A stretch of 8,781 nucleotides of DNA from Rhodoferax sp. (GCA_030833685.1 JAURGS010000101.1:1-8781); one strand, 5' to 3'; shown: positions 1 to 6,075, counted from the first letter of the stretch. Notes: a model not told the origin generated them from the letters alone. Program-made: numbers and translations.

Positions 1-870
1 CTGAACTATGCGGCGGTCGATCCTATTTTGACCAACGAAAAATGCAGCTTTTGGCACTTTCGCTTTGATGCGGATGCCAACATGCGTATGCGGGCCTTGA
101 TGTCAGTCTTGCGCAGCGACCAGGAGGTCAAGAAGGTTTACATCATCGGACAGGACTACAGCTTTGGCCAGGCAGTGGCGCAGCAGGCCAAGAAGCAACT
201 GGCCGAGGTGCGACCCGATGTGCGCGTGGTTGGTGATGAACTGCATGCGGTGGGCCGCATCAAAGATTTCCTGCCCTACGCCAGCAAAATATTGAAAAGC
301 GGTGCGCAGGCGGTGGTGACCGGTAACTGGGGCAACGACTTGACGCTTTTGGTCAAGGCGGCCAAAGAGGTGGGTTATTCCGGCAAGTTCTACACCTTTT
401 ATGGCAATGCGTTGGGTGCGCCAGCGGCCATTGGTGATGCGGGTTTGGGCAAAGTGATTGCCGTGGCCGAGTGGATGCCCAATGTGGGCGACGCGCAAAG
501 CCGCCAGGCCTATCAGGCGTTTAAGGCCCGCTTTCCTGACCCGTCTCATGATTACCTGCACATGCGCATGCAACTGATGGTGCAGGCGTTGGCGCAGGCG
601 ATTCAAAAGGCCGGCTCGACGCAAGTGGAGGCAATTGCGCGGCAATTGGAGTCGTCGCACATTGGTCTTTTTGGTCGACAGGGCTACATGCGCGCTGAAG
701 ACCATCAATTTCAGCAGGACCTGGTTGTTGGCCTGATGGCACGCCAAGGCCAAGGCACTGTTCTTTTCGATGTGGAAGGATCGGGCTATGGTTTTGAGGT
801 GATTCGCACCCTCAAAGCTGTGGATGTGGCCCAGCCGAGCACCTGCAAGATGCGTCGCCCGGGCGTCTGA
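1..870 (+). CDS. ABC transporter substrate-binding protein, branched-chain amino-acid type (5' truncated by window edge)
   Basis: The reading frame is open from the first base to the TGA at 868-870, giving 289 residues. The family is usually about 400 residues, so the signal peptide and first 100 or so residues lie outside the window. The visible part fits a type I periplasmic-binding fold (LivJ/LivK-like): a strand ending in YIIGQDYSFG, helices after it, a second core strand AVVTGNWGNDLT, then YTFYGNALG and an EWMPN segment near the hinge. Such proteins bind an amino acid or related small molecule in the periplasm and deliver it to a membrane permease; the ligand cannot be read from this sequence. 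Cysteines at window residues 15 and 282 could form a disulfide, which is inference. No permease or ATPase gene follows, so partners must be upstream or elsewhere. The gene precedes rpsO by 157 bases and is probably a separate unit. Confidence 0.85.
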   Translation: MNYAAVDPILTNEKCSFWHFRFDADANMRMRALMSVLRSDQEVKKVYIIGQDYSFGQAVAQQAKKQLAEVRPDVRVVGDELHAVGRIKDFLPYASKILKSGAQAVVTGNWGNDLTLLVKAAKEVGYSGKFYTFYGNALGAPAAIGDAGLGKVIAVAEWMPNVGDAQSRQAYQAFKARFPDPSHDYLHMRMQLMVQALAQAIQKAGSTQVEAIARQLESSHIGLFGRQGYMRAEDHQFQQDLVVGLMARQGQGTVLFDVEGSGYGFEVIRTLKAVDVAQPSTCKMRRPGV

Positions 871-917
871 GGGAGCTTCGAAGCCTGTGCGAGCCACTAG
901 CGCCGCGCTGCCATGAG

Positions 918-948
918 GTGCCAAACATCAGGGTGAACACGCTACAAT
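918..948 (+). promoter_or_regulatory. Candidate sigma-70 promoter for rpsO
   Basis: TACAAT at 943-948 matches five of six bases of the -10 consensus and lies 80 bases upstream of the rpsO start. The best -35 candidate is GTGCCA at 918-923 (four of six), but its 19-base spacer is long, so the -35 element is weak. Transcription would start near 954-956. The call rests mainly on the -10 box and on the position between two genes of unrelated function. Confidence 0.42.
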
Positions 949-951
949 AGC

Positions 952-975
952 GCGCTTTGCCTCGCAGCAAAGAGC
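952..975 (+). other. Hairpin in the rpsO leader
   Basis: CTTTGC (955-960) pairs perfectly with GCAAAG (967-972) around the six-base loop CTCGCA. Two further G-C pairs (952-975 and 953-974) are possible across a G954/A973 mismatch. If transcription starts near 954 the hairpin sits at or very near the mRNA 5' end. A second small foldable element follows at 991-1004, where CCAG/CTGG and GCGC/GCGC are alternative pairings. In several bacteria S15 represses its own mRNA by binding such leader structures; whether this leader does so is inference. Confidence 0.35.
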
Positions 976-1027
976 ACGCCAGATGCAGTTCCAGCGCCTG
1001 GCGCAAGTCAATTTATCAAGGAAAAAC

Positions 1028-1294
1028 ATGATTGCATCGACTGTCAAAGCCGAGGTTGTCAAAGACAACGCTCGCAAGGCTGGTGATACCGGCAGCCCGG
1101 AAGTTCAAGTTGCGCTGCTAACTGCGCGTATCAACGAGCTGACACCTCATTTTCAAACGCACGCCAAAGACCATCATGGTCGCCGCGGTCTGCTGCGTAT
1201 GGTGAGCCGCCGCCGCAAATTGCTGGACTACCTCAAAAGCAAAGATGCTGACCGTTACTTGGCCTTGATTGCCAAGCTGGGTCTGCGCAAGTAA
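1028..1294 (+). CDS. rpsO: 30S ribosomal protein S15
   Basis: This encodes 88 residues, matching the usual length of bacterial S15 (about 89). S15 is a primary binder of 16S rRNA in the central domain of the small subunit and helps organise assembly of the platform. The family pattern is clear: TGSPEVQ near the N-terminus, then the signature with KDHHGRRGLL and VSRRRKLLDYLK, and a basic C-terminus ending GLRK. The ATG at 1028 is preceded by AAGGA at 1018-1022 with a five-base spacing. An upstream in-frame start near 983 would add a 15-residue extension absent from the family and has no support. The gene is followed by an intrinsic terminator and then pnp, the same pairing as in Escherichia coli. 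Autogenous control by S15 is known in other bacteria and possible here. Confidence 0.97.
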   Translation: MIASTVKAEVVKDNARKAGDTGSPEVQVALLTARINELTPHFQTHAKDHHGRRGLLRMVSRRRKLLDYLKSKDADRYLALIAKLGLRK

Positions 1295-1313
1295 TCGAAT
1301 CGAATGAGAAATG

Positions 1314-1346
1314 CGCCTGGGTTAGTAATCTAGCTCAGGCGTTTTT
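1314..1346 (+). terminator. Rho-independent terminator after rpsO
   Basis: CGCCTGGGTTA (1314-1324) pairs with TAGCTCAGGCG (1331-1341) around the loop GTAATC. This gives an 11-bp stem with two G-U pairs, followed at once by TTTTT (1342-1346). It begins 19 bases after the rpsO stop. This should end most rpsO transcripts while allowing some read-through into pnp, as at the equivalent E. coli site; the degree of read-through cannot be judged from sequence. Confidence 0.8.
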
Positions 1347-1378
1347 CACTTCGGAGAAGACAAAAACGGAGCGAAGCT

Positions 1379-1433
1379 GTGTCATTCCAAGGTGCTTTTG
1401 ACCGCAATGGTCAGTGGCTCTCTGGAATGGCAT
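1379..1433 (+). promoter_or_regulatory. Long hairpin in the pnp leader (candidate RNase III processing site)
   Basis: An 11-bp outer stem is formed by GTGTCATTCCA (1379-1389) and TGGAATGGCAT (1423-1433), with two G-U pairs. It continues through an imperfect middle (for example A1390-T1421, G1391-C1420, G1394-C1418, C1395-G1417) into a perfect inner stem, TGACC (1399-1403) with GGTCA (1409-1413), closed by the loop GCAAT. The 55-base element is an almost continuous duplex about 80 bases upstream of the pnp start. In E. coli, RNase III cuts a comparable pnp leader stem and PNPase then degrades the short duplex and represses its own translation. The same role here is inferred from position and shape. 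Confidence 0.6.
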
Positions 1434-1462
1434 CGTGTTCTGTGCGGTCGGATCCGGGCAAA

Positions 1463-1486
1463 GGCGGGGTGGCCTACAACCCCGTC
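1463..1486 (+). other. GC-rich hairpin just upstream of the pnp ribosome binding site
   Basis: GGCGGGGT (1463-1470) pairs with ACCCCGTC (1479-1486), eight pairs including one G-U, around the loop GGCCTACA. It ends 15 bases before the AGGAG of pnp at 1502-1506, leaving the ribosome binding site single-stranded. It is followed by TATCTG rather than a T-run, so it is not a terminator. It may serve as the proximal part of the pnp leader control region; that role is inference. Confidence 0.45.
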
Positions 1487-1512
1487 GATATCTGTACCAA
1501 TAGGAGAACCAC

Positions 1513-3645
1513 ATGACGATGTTTAACAAGGTCAGCAAGACCTTTCAATGGGGACAGCACACAGTCACCATGGAGACCGGTGAGATTGCTCGCCAGGCCA
1601 GCGGAGCCGTGTTGCTCGATATGGATGGCACGGTGGTTTTGGCCACTGTGGTTGCTAAAACCGAAGGCAAACCGGGGCAGGACTTTTTCCCACTGACTGT
1701 TGACTACCTTGAGAAGTCTTACGCAGCGGGCAAGATCCCTGGCAGTTTTTTCAAGCGCGAAGGTCGTCCTAGTGAATACGAGACGCTGACCAGCCGCCTG
1801 ATCGATCGCCCCATTCGGCCCTTGTTTCCCGATGGGTTTTTCAATGAGGTGCACGTGGTGGTGCACACAGTGTCTTTGAACCCTGAGGTTGACGCCGATA
1901 TCGCGGCCATGATCGCCGTGAGCGCGGCCTTGTCAATCAGCGGTGTTCCATTCAATGGTCCGATTGGGGCAGCTCGTGTCGGTTACGTGAACGGCGAATA
2001 TGTACTTAACCCGGGTCAAACCGCACGCACCAACAGCCAGATGGATCTGGTTGTGGCCGGGACTGAAACAGCAGTTTTGATGGTCGAGTCTGAGGCCTCG
2101 CAACTCTCGGAAGAAGTGATGCTCGGAGCTGTGGTATTCGGTCACGAGCAAGGCGCCATCGCCATCAACGCGATCCACGAACTCGTGCGCGACGCCGGCA
2201 AGCCCGTCTGGGACTGGCAGCCACCGGCCAAGGACGAGGCTTTGATCGCGGCCGTGAGCGCTTTGGCCACAGAAAAACTGGCTGCGGCCTATCAGATTCG
2301 CAACAAGCAGGCGCGCACGCAGGCGTGCCGCGATGCTTATGCTGCGGTCATGACTGGTCTTAAAGAGCAGGCGATTGATTTCGATTCAGTCAAGGTTGAG
2401 GGATTGCTCTTTGAAATTGAGGCGCGACTGGTTCGCAGCCAAATTCTGGCCGGTGACCCCCGTATCGACGGACGTGACACCCGCACAGTGCGCCCGATTG
2501 AGATTCGCAACAGTGTTTTGCCACGTACGCACGGCTCAGCCTTGTTTACCCGGGGTGAGACCCAGGCGTTGGTGGTCACGACATTGGGTACTGAGCGTGA
2601 TGCACAGCGCATCGATGCGCTCAGTGGCGAGTTTGAAGACCGCTTCATGCTGCACTACAACATGCCGCCGTTTGCGACGGGTGAAACCGGGCGCGTCGGT
2701 ACCCCCAAGCGCCGCGAAATCGGCCATGGTCGTCTGGCCAAGCGGGCCTTGGTGGCTGTTTTGCCGGAGAAAGATGATTTCCCCTACACCATGCGCGTGG
2801 TCTCTGAGGTGACCGAATCCAACGGTTCGTCCTCGATGGCCTCGGTTTGCGGTGGCTGTTTGAGCCTGATGGATGCGGGCGTTCCCCTGAAGGCGCATGT
2901 GGCTGGTATTGCCATGGGATTAATTAAAGAAGGTGAAGACTTTGCTGTTTTGTCAGATATCTTGGGTGATGAAGATCATTTAGGCGATATGGACTTTAAA
3001 GTCGCAGGTACTAAGCAGGGTGTTACAGCCTTGCAAATGGATATCAAGGTCACCGGCATTACCAAGCAAATCATGCAGGTTGCTCTGGCCCAGGCCAAAG
3101 AGGCGCGCATGCATATCTTGGGCAAGATGACCGAAGCCATGGCTGAGGCAAAGACTGAAGTTTCTAGCTTTGCGCCGCGCCTGTACACCATGAAGATCAA
3201 CCCCGAAAAGATCCGGGATGTGATTGGCAAAGGTGGCGCTGTGATCCGTGCCCTGACGGAGGAGACCGGCACACAGATCAATATCGAAGAGGATGGCACC
3301 ATCACCATCGCCTCGACTGACAGCGAAAAGGCCGAAGAGGCCAAGCGTCGTATCGAACAGCTGACCGCAGAGGTTGAGGTGGGTAAAGTCTACGAAGGCC
3401 CGATCACCAAGATTTTGGACTTTGGTGCTTTGGTCAATCTCCTGCCTGGCAAAGACGGTTTGTTGCACATCAGCCAGATCGCGCACGAGCGCGTTGAGAA
3501 AGTAACTGATTACTTGTCCGAAGGCCAGGTGGTCAAAGTCAAGGTGCTGGAGACCGATGAAAAAGGCCGTGTCAAATTGTCGATGAAGGTCTTGCTTGAT
3601 CGTCCGGCGCCCGCGCCTAGCGCGGCGGAGCCAGCCACCGAGTGA
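1513..3645 (+). CDS. pnp: Polyribonucleotide nucleotidyltransferase (PNPase)
   Basis: This encodes 710 residues, the normal bacterial length. PNPase is a trimeric cytoplasmic 3'-5' exoribonuclease that uses phosphate to release nucleoside diphosphates and can also add tails; it works with RNase E and helicases in mRNA decay. Domain order is complete: first RNase PH-like domain with SFFKREGRPSE at residues 78-88, a linking helical domain, and a second RNase PH-like domain with GDEDHLGDMDFK. There D488, D494 and K496 align with the E. coli metal-binding D486, D492 and K494. A KH domain follows with the GKGG loop at 572-575, then an S1 domain from about residue 623 to 695. A short Pro/Ala-rich tail ends the protein. 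The ATG at 1513 has AGGAG at 1502-1506 (six-base spacing); the in-frame ATG at 1519 is spaced less well. Control probably acts through the two upstream hairpins. Confidence 0.98.
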   Translation: MTMFNKVSKTFQWGQHTVTMETGEIARQASGAVLLDMDGTVVLATVVAKTEGKPGQDFFPLTVDYLEKSYAAGKIPGSFFKREGRPSEYETLTSRLIDRPIRPLFPDGFFNEVHVVVHTVSLNPEVDADIAAMIAVSAALSISGVPFNGPIGAARVGYVNGEYVLNPGQTARTNSQMDLVVAGTETAVLMVESEASQLSEEVMLGAVVFGHEQGAIAINAIHELVRDAGKPVWDWQPPAKDEALIAAVSALATEKLAAAYQIRNKQARTQACRDAYAAVMTGLKEQAIDFDSVKVEGLLFEIEARLVRSQILAGDPRIDGRDTRTVRPIEIRNSVLPRTHGSALFTRGETQALVVTTLGTERDAQRIDALSGEFEDRFMLHYNMPPFATGETGRVGTPKRREIGHGRLAKRALVAVLPEKDDFPYTMRVVSEVTESNGSSSMASVCGGCLSLMDAGVPLKAHVAGIAMGLIKEGEDFAVLSDILGDEDHLGDMDFKVAGTKQGVTALQMDIKVTGITKQIMQVALAQAKEARMHILGKMTEAMAEAKTEVSSFAPRLYTMKINPEKIRDVIGKGGAVIRALTEETGTQINIEEDGTITIASTDSEKAEEAKRRIEQLTAEVEVGKVYEGPITKILDFGALVNLLPGKDGLLHISQIAHERVEKVTDYLSEGQVVKVKVLETDEKGRVKLSMKVLLDRPAPAPSAAEPATE

Positions 3646-3652
3646 CCAATGG

Positions 3653-3668
3653 CCGGGAGTTTTCCTGG
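3653..3668 (+). other. Small hairpin immediately after pnp
   Basis: CCGGGA (3653-3658) pairs with TCCTGG (3663-3668), six pairs with one G-U, around the loop GTTT, starting seven bases after the pnp stop. No T-run follows, so it is unlikely to terminate transcription. It would bury GGGAG at 3655-3659, the only purine-rich ribosome-binding-like stretch in the gap before the oxidoreductase gene. A role in mRNA stability or in limiting downstream translation is possible but only inferred. Confidence 0.35.
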
Positions 3669-3685
3669 ACGTCGGATGTCATGAC

Positions 3686-4702
3686 ATGTCTGAGATGCGA
3701 ATGAAAATCGTCGAAGCCCAGGGCGTTGGTAAGCCCGAGGTATTGCGACTGGGCGAAAGAGATCGCCCAGTGGCTGGTGCCGGGGAGGTTTTGATTCGTG
3801 TAAGCGCCAGCGGCATCAACCGCCCCGACGTGCTGCAACGCAAAGGCCTATACCCGCCACCACCCGGTGCGCCAGACACGCTCGGGCTGGAGGTCGCCGG
3901 GACCATTGTCTCGGGCGATGCGCAGGCTATGGCGCAGAGCAATCTGAACCTGGGTGATCGGGTGTGTGCACTGGTTGCGGGGGGTGGTTACGCGCAGTAT
4001 TGCGTGGCACCCGCAGCCCAGTGTTTGCCAGTGCCCAAGGGTTGGAGCGATGTCGAGGCAGCAAGCTTGCCGGAGACGGTGTTCACGGTATGGAGCAACC
4101 TGTACGACCGTGGCCGCATGCAGGCTGGCGAAACCTTGTTGATTCAGGGTGGTTCCAGTGGCATTGGCGTGACAGCGATTCAGATTGCCAAAGCCATGGG
4201 CTTGCGGGTAATCGTGACCGCGGGATCTGACGATAAATGTCAGGCCTGCCTGAACCTGGGTGCCGATCTGGCAATCAACTACAAAGCGCATGATTTTCAG
4301 GAAGAGCTCATGCGGCTTACCGATGGTCAGGGCGTTGACCTGATCCTGGATATGGTGGCTGGCGACTATGTTGCCAAAGAGGTGCAGTGTCTGCGTGAGG
4401 ATGGTCGCTTGGTTCTCATTGCCGTGCAGGGTGGCGTTCAAAGTGCATTCAATGCCGGTCTGGTGTTGCGTAAGCGCTTGACCATCACGGGCTCTACGCT
4501 GCGCGTGCGGCCGATTGCGTTCAAGGCGGCAATCGCCGCGGCTTGTCGTGAGAAGGTGTGGCCCCTGTTGGAGAGTCGCGCCGTCAAGCCGGTGATTTAC
4601 CGCACCTTCGATGCTCGAGATGCTGCGCAGGCCCATGCGCTGATGGAGTCCAATGCACACATCGGGAAAATTGTCCTGACCTGGAGTGAGCATGACGCGT
4701 AA
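3686..4702 (+). CDS. NAD(P)H quinone oxidoreductase, PIG3 family (medium-chain reductase)
   Basis: This encodes 338 residues of a zinc-independent medium-chain dehydrogenase/reductase. The N-terminal GroES-like half carries GINRPDVLQRKGLYPPPPGA and GLEVAG, typical of the PIG3/TP53I3-like quinone reductase branch. The nucleotide-binding half has a Rossmann motif GGSSGIG at residues 155-161, followed by LGADLAINYKAHDF and GVDLILDMVAG. The zinc-ligand cysteine clusters of alcohol dehydrogenases are absent. Members reduce quinones or related electrophiles with NAD(P)H in the cytoplasm; the physiological substrate here is unknown. The start is uncertain: ATGs at 3686, 3695 and 3701 are all in frame and none has a strong ribosome binding site. 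GGA at 3674-3676 favours 3686, whereas many relatives begin with an M-K-I/A sequence as at 3701. The gene lies 40 bases after pnp and overlaps tpiA, which suggests one transcript. Confidence 0.88.
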   Translation: MSEMRMKIVEAQGVGKPEVLRLGERDRPVAGAGEVLIRVSASGINRPDVLQRKGLYPPPPGAPDTLGLEVAGTIVSGDAQAMAQSNLNLGDRVCALVAGGGYAQYCVAPAAQCLPVPKGWSDVEAASLPETVFTVWSNLYDRGRMQAGETLLIQGGSSGIGVTAIQIAKAMGLRVIVTAGSDDKCQACLNLGADLAINYKAHDFQEELMRLTDGQGVDLILDMVAGDYVAKEVQCLREDGRLVLIAVQGGVQSAFNAGLVLRKRLTITGSTLRVRPIAFKAAIAAACREKVWPLLESRAVKPVIYRTFDARDAAQAHALMESNAHIGKIVLTWSEHDA

Positions 4703-5435
4703 ATTGATTGCTGGCAACTGGAAGATGAATGGCAGCCTGCAGGCCAACGCCCAGCTTTTGCAAGGGGTTCAGGCAGGCGTGGGCGCGCCCAGGTGCGATG
4801 TGGCGGTCTGTGTACCTGCGCCGTACCTGGCGCAGTGTCAACAATTGTTGGGTGAGGGTCCGGTGCAATTGGGTGCGCAAGATGTCTCCGCGCATGCCTT
4901 TGGCGCTTTCACCGGTGAAATCTCAGCTGCGATGCTTCGAGAATTAGGTGTGCGTTACGTGATTGTTGGTCACTCTGAGCGGCGTCAGTACCACGGCGAA
5001 ACCGACCAGCAGGTCTCGCTCAAGGCCAAAGCGGCGCTTGCTAACGGCATCACACCGATTGTCTGTGTCGGTGAAACACTGCTCGAGCGTGAGTCCGGCC
5101 AGACCGAGTTGGTGGTCAAACGTCAGCTTGCTGCAGTGATTCACGACAACGGGCATTGCATCAGCGAAATTGTGGTTGCTTATGAGCCAGTTTGGGCGAT
5201 TGGAACCGGCAAGACGGCTACCCCAGAGCAGGCGCAGGCAGTGCATGCTGTTTTGCGTGCGCAGTTGACGGCTGCGTCGCAACATGCGGATCGCATCGCC
5301 ATTCTTTACGGTGGCAGCATGAACGCCGGCAACGCCAAAGCCTTGCTGGCTCAGAATGACATTGACGGCGGGCTGATTGGCGGGGCCTCGCTCAAGGCGG
5401 AAGATTTTTTAAGTATTGTTGCGGCTTGCCCTTGA
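4692..5435 (+). CDS. tpiA: Triosephosphate isomerase
   Basis: This encodes 247 residues, the usual size. The enzyme interconverts dihydroxyacetone phosphate and glyceraldehyde 3-phosphate in glycolysis and gluconeogenesis as a cytoplasmic TIM-barrel dimer. All catalytic elements are visible: AGNWKMNG with N9 and K11, the electrophile H94 in IVGHSERR, the base E165 in AYEPVWAIGTG (start of the mobile loop), and the phosphate-binding YGGSM and GGLIGGASL segments near the C-terminus. The ATG at 4692 has GGAG at 4683-4686 with a five-base spacing. An in-frame GTG at 4686 overlaps that site and is less likely. The start lies inside the preceding oxidoreductase gene (11-base overlap in a different frame), so translation of the two is probably coupled. 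Confidence 0.98.
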   Translation: MTRKLIAGNWKMNGSLQANAQLLQGVQAGVGAPRCDVAVCVPAPYLAQCQQLLGEGPVQLGAQDVSAHAFGAFTGEISAAMLRELGVRYVIVGHSERRQYHGETDQQVSLKAKAALANGITPIVCVGETLLERESGQTELVVKRQLAAVIHDNGHCISEIVVAYEPVWAIGTGKTATPEQAQAVHAVLRAQLTAASQHADRIAILYGGSMNAGNAKALLAQNDIDGGLIGGASLKAEDFLSIVAACP

Positions 5436-5470
5436 GGGTAGGGTCCAGGCAAAAGTAACGGGAGTAAGTC

Positions 5471-5818
5471 ATGGATATGGTGGTCACGATTATTTTGGCG
5501 GTTCAAATGATTTCCGCGCTGGTGATGGTCGGCTTGATCCTGATCCAGCACGGCAAGGGTGCGGATATGGGAGCGGCCTTTGGCAGCGGCAGCTCGGGTA
5601 GCCTGTTTGGTGCCAGTGGAAGCGCCAACTTTTTGTCGCGCACGACCGCCGTTTTGGCAACTATTTTCTTCGCCTCGACCTTGATGCTGGCTTATTTTGG
5701 GACGGCGCGCACCGCACCCAGCTCGGGCAGTGTGCTTGAAAATACGACCCTGCCGGCGCCCGCAGCCCCCGCTGCTGTGCCAGCCCCCAGCGGCGCGGAC
5801 CAGATACCCGCCAAATAG
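5471..5818 (+). CDS. secG: Preprotein translocase subunit SecG
   Basis: This encodes 115 residues. SecG is the small accessory subunit of the SecYEG channel in the inner membrane and assists SecA-driven export. Two membrane segments are visible, about residues 3-25 and 56-75. They are joined by the conserved cytoplasmic loop QHGKGADMGAAFGSG followed by GSLFGASGSANFLSR, the most diagnostic part of the family. The C-terminal 40 residues are a Pro/Ala/Ser-rich low-complexity tail, as is common in betaproteobacterial SecG. GGGAG at 5460-5464 gives a six-base spacing to the ATG at 5471; a second in-frame ATG at 5477 is possible but less well placed. The gene follows tpiA by 35 bases with no terminator between them. 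Linkage of secG with tpiA and with a downstream tRNA-Leu is also known in other Proteobacteria. Confidence 0.96.
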   Translation: MDMVVTIILAVQMISALVMVGLILIQHGKGADMGAAFGSGSSGSLFGASGSANFLSRTTAVLATIFFASTLMLAYFGTARTAPSSGSVLENTTLPAPAAPAAVPAPSGADQIPAK

Positions 5819-5843
5819 GGTGCACACCGAGTCATGGCCAGCG

Positions 5844-5871
5844 TTCATCACAAGTGATTTCGGGCTAAAAT
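5844..5871 (+). promoter_or_regulatory. Candidate sigma-70 promoter for tRNA-Leu and the nuo genes
   Basis: TAAAAT at 5866-5871 matches five of six -10 bases. A weak -35 candidate, TTCATC (5844-5849, three of six), lies 16 bases upstream. Transcription would begin near 5877-5879, just where the folded leader starts and about 54 bases before the mature tRNA. An inverted repeat ATCAC-AA-GTGAT (5847-5858) overlaps the -35 region and spacer and could be an operator, although no known regulator consensus was recognised. Confidence 0.5.
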
Positions 5872-5876
5872 TACAC

Positions 5877-5924
5877 GCTTTGGAGAGCGCGGCGCAGCCG
5901 CTGGTTTGTGCTGCTTTCCAAGGC
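5877..5924 (+). other. Folded 5' leader of the tRNA-Leu/nuo transcript
   Basis: GCTTTGGA (5877-5884) pairs with TCCAAGGC (5917-5924), eight pairs with one G-U. Inside it, GCGGC (5889-5893) pairs with GCCGC (5897-5901) around the loop GCA. The structure would start at the predicted first transcribed base and end seven bases before the tRNA. It has no following T-run, so it is not a secG terminator. It may protect the precursor 5' end or present the tRNA to RNase P; both ideas are inference. Confidence 0.42.
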
Positions 5925-5931
5925 AATCGCG

Positions 5932-6016
5932 GCCGTCGTGGTGGAATTGGTAGACACGCTATCTTGAGGTGGTAGTGGCGAAAGCTGTGCGAGTTCGAGT
6001 CTCGCCGACGGCACCA
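5932..6016 (+). tRNA. tRNA-Leu, anticodon GAG
   Basis: This is an 85-base class II tRNA with CCA encoded (6014-6016). The acceptor stem GCCGTCG (5932-5938) pairs perfectly with CGACGGC (6006-6012), with discriminator A6013. The anticodon stem CTATC/GGTAG encloses TTGAGGT, placing anticodon GAG at 5966-5968, which reads CUC and CUU. The long variable arm (5976-5988) has a GGC/GCT stem with a GAAA tetraloop, as expected for leucine. The T arm is GCGAG-TTCGAGT-CTCGC (5989-6005). The D arm contains the usual GG in AATTGGTAGA. The gene lies between secG and nuoA. E. coli also carries its Leu(GAG) tRNA gene, leuU, next to secG. Confidence 0.97.
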
Positions 6017-6075
6017 GACTGTGATTGGACTTGGTGGGAATCTCCCGAGCGTTTTGCGCCAGAAGACAAGTCAGC

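Noticed and set aside
875..884. GCTTCGAAGC perfect palindrome after the substrate-binding protein gene, as a terminator
   Set aside because: As a hairpin it has only a three-pair stem with a four-base loop, and no T-run follows.
103..924. 273-codon open frame on the minus strand
   Set aside because: It is antisense to the substrate-binding protein gene, with a composition rich in His, Arg and Leu typical of shadow frames and no family resemblance.
983..1027. Extended N-terminus for ribosomal protein S15 from an upstream ATG
   Set aside because: S15 proteins do not carry this extension, and a well-spaced AAGGA serves the ATG at 1028.
1398..1428. TTGACC (1398-1403) with TGGAAT (1423-1428) as a pnp promoter
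   Set aside because: The spacer is 19 bases and the -10 match is poor. Both sequences are better explained as arms of the long leader hairpin.
2375..2812. 145-codon plus-strand open frame inside pnp
   Set aside because: It is an out-of-frame shadow within an intact, fully conserved pnp reading frame.
3848..4747. 299-codon open frame on the minus strand
   Set aside because: It lies wholly opposite the well-supported oxidoreductase and tpiA start, and its translation shows no recognisable domain. Long antisense frames are expected opposite genes with this codon bias.
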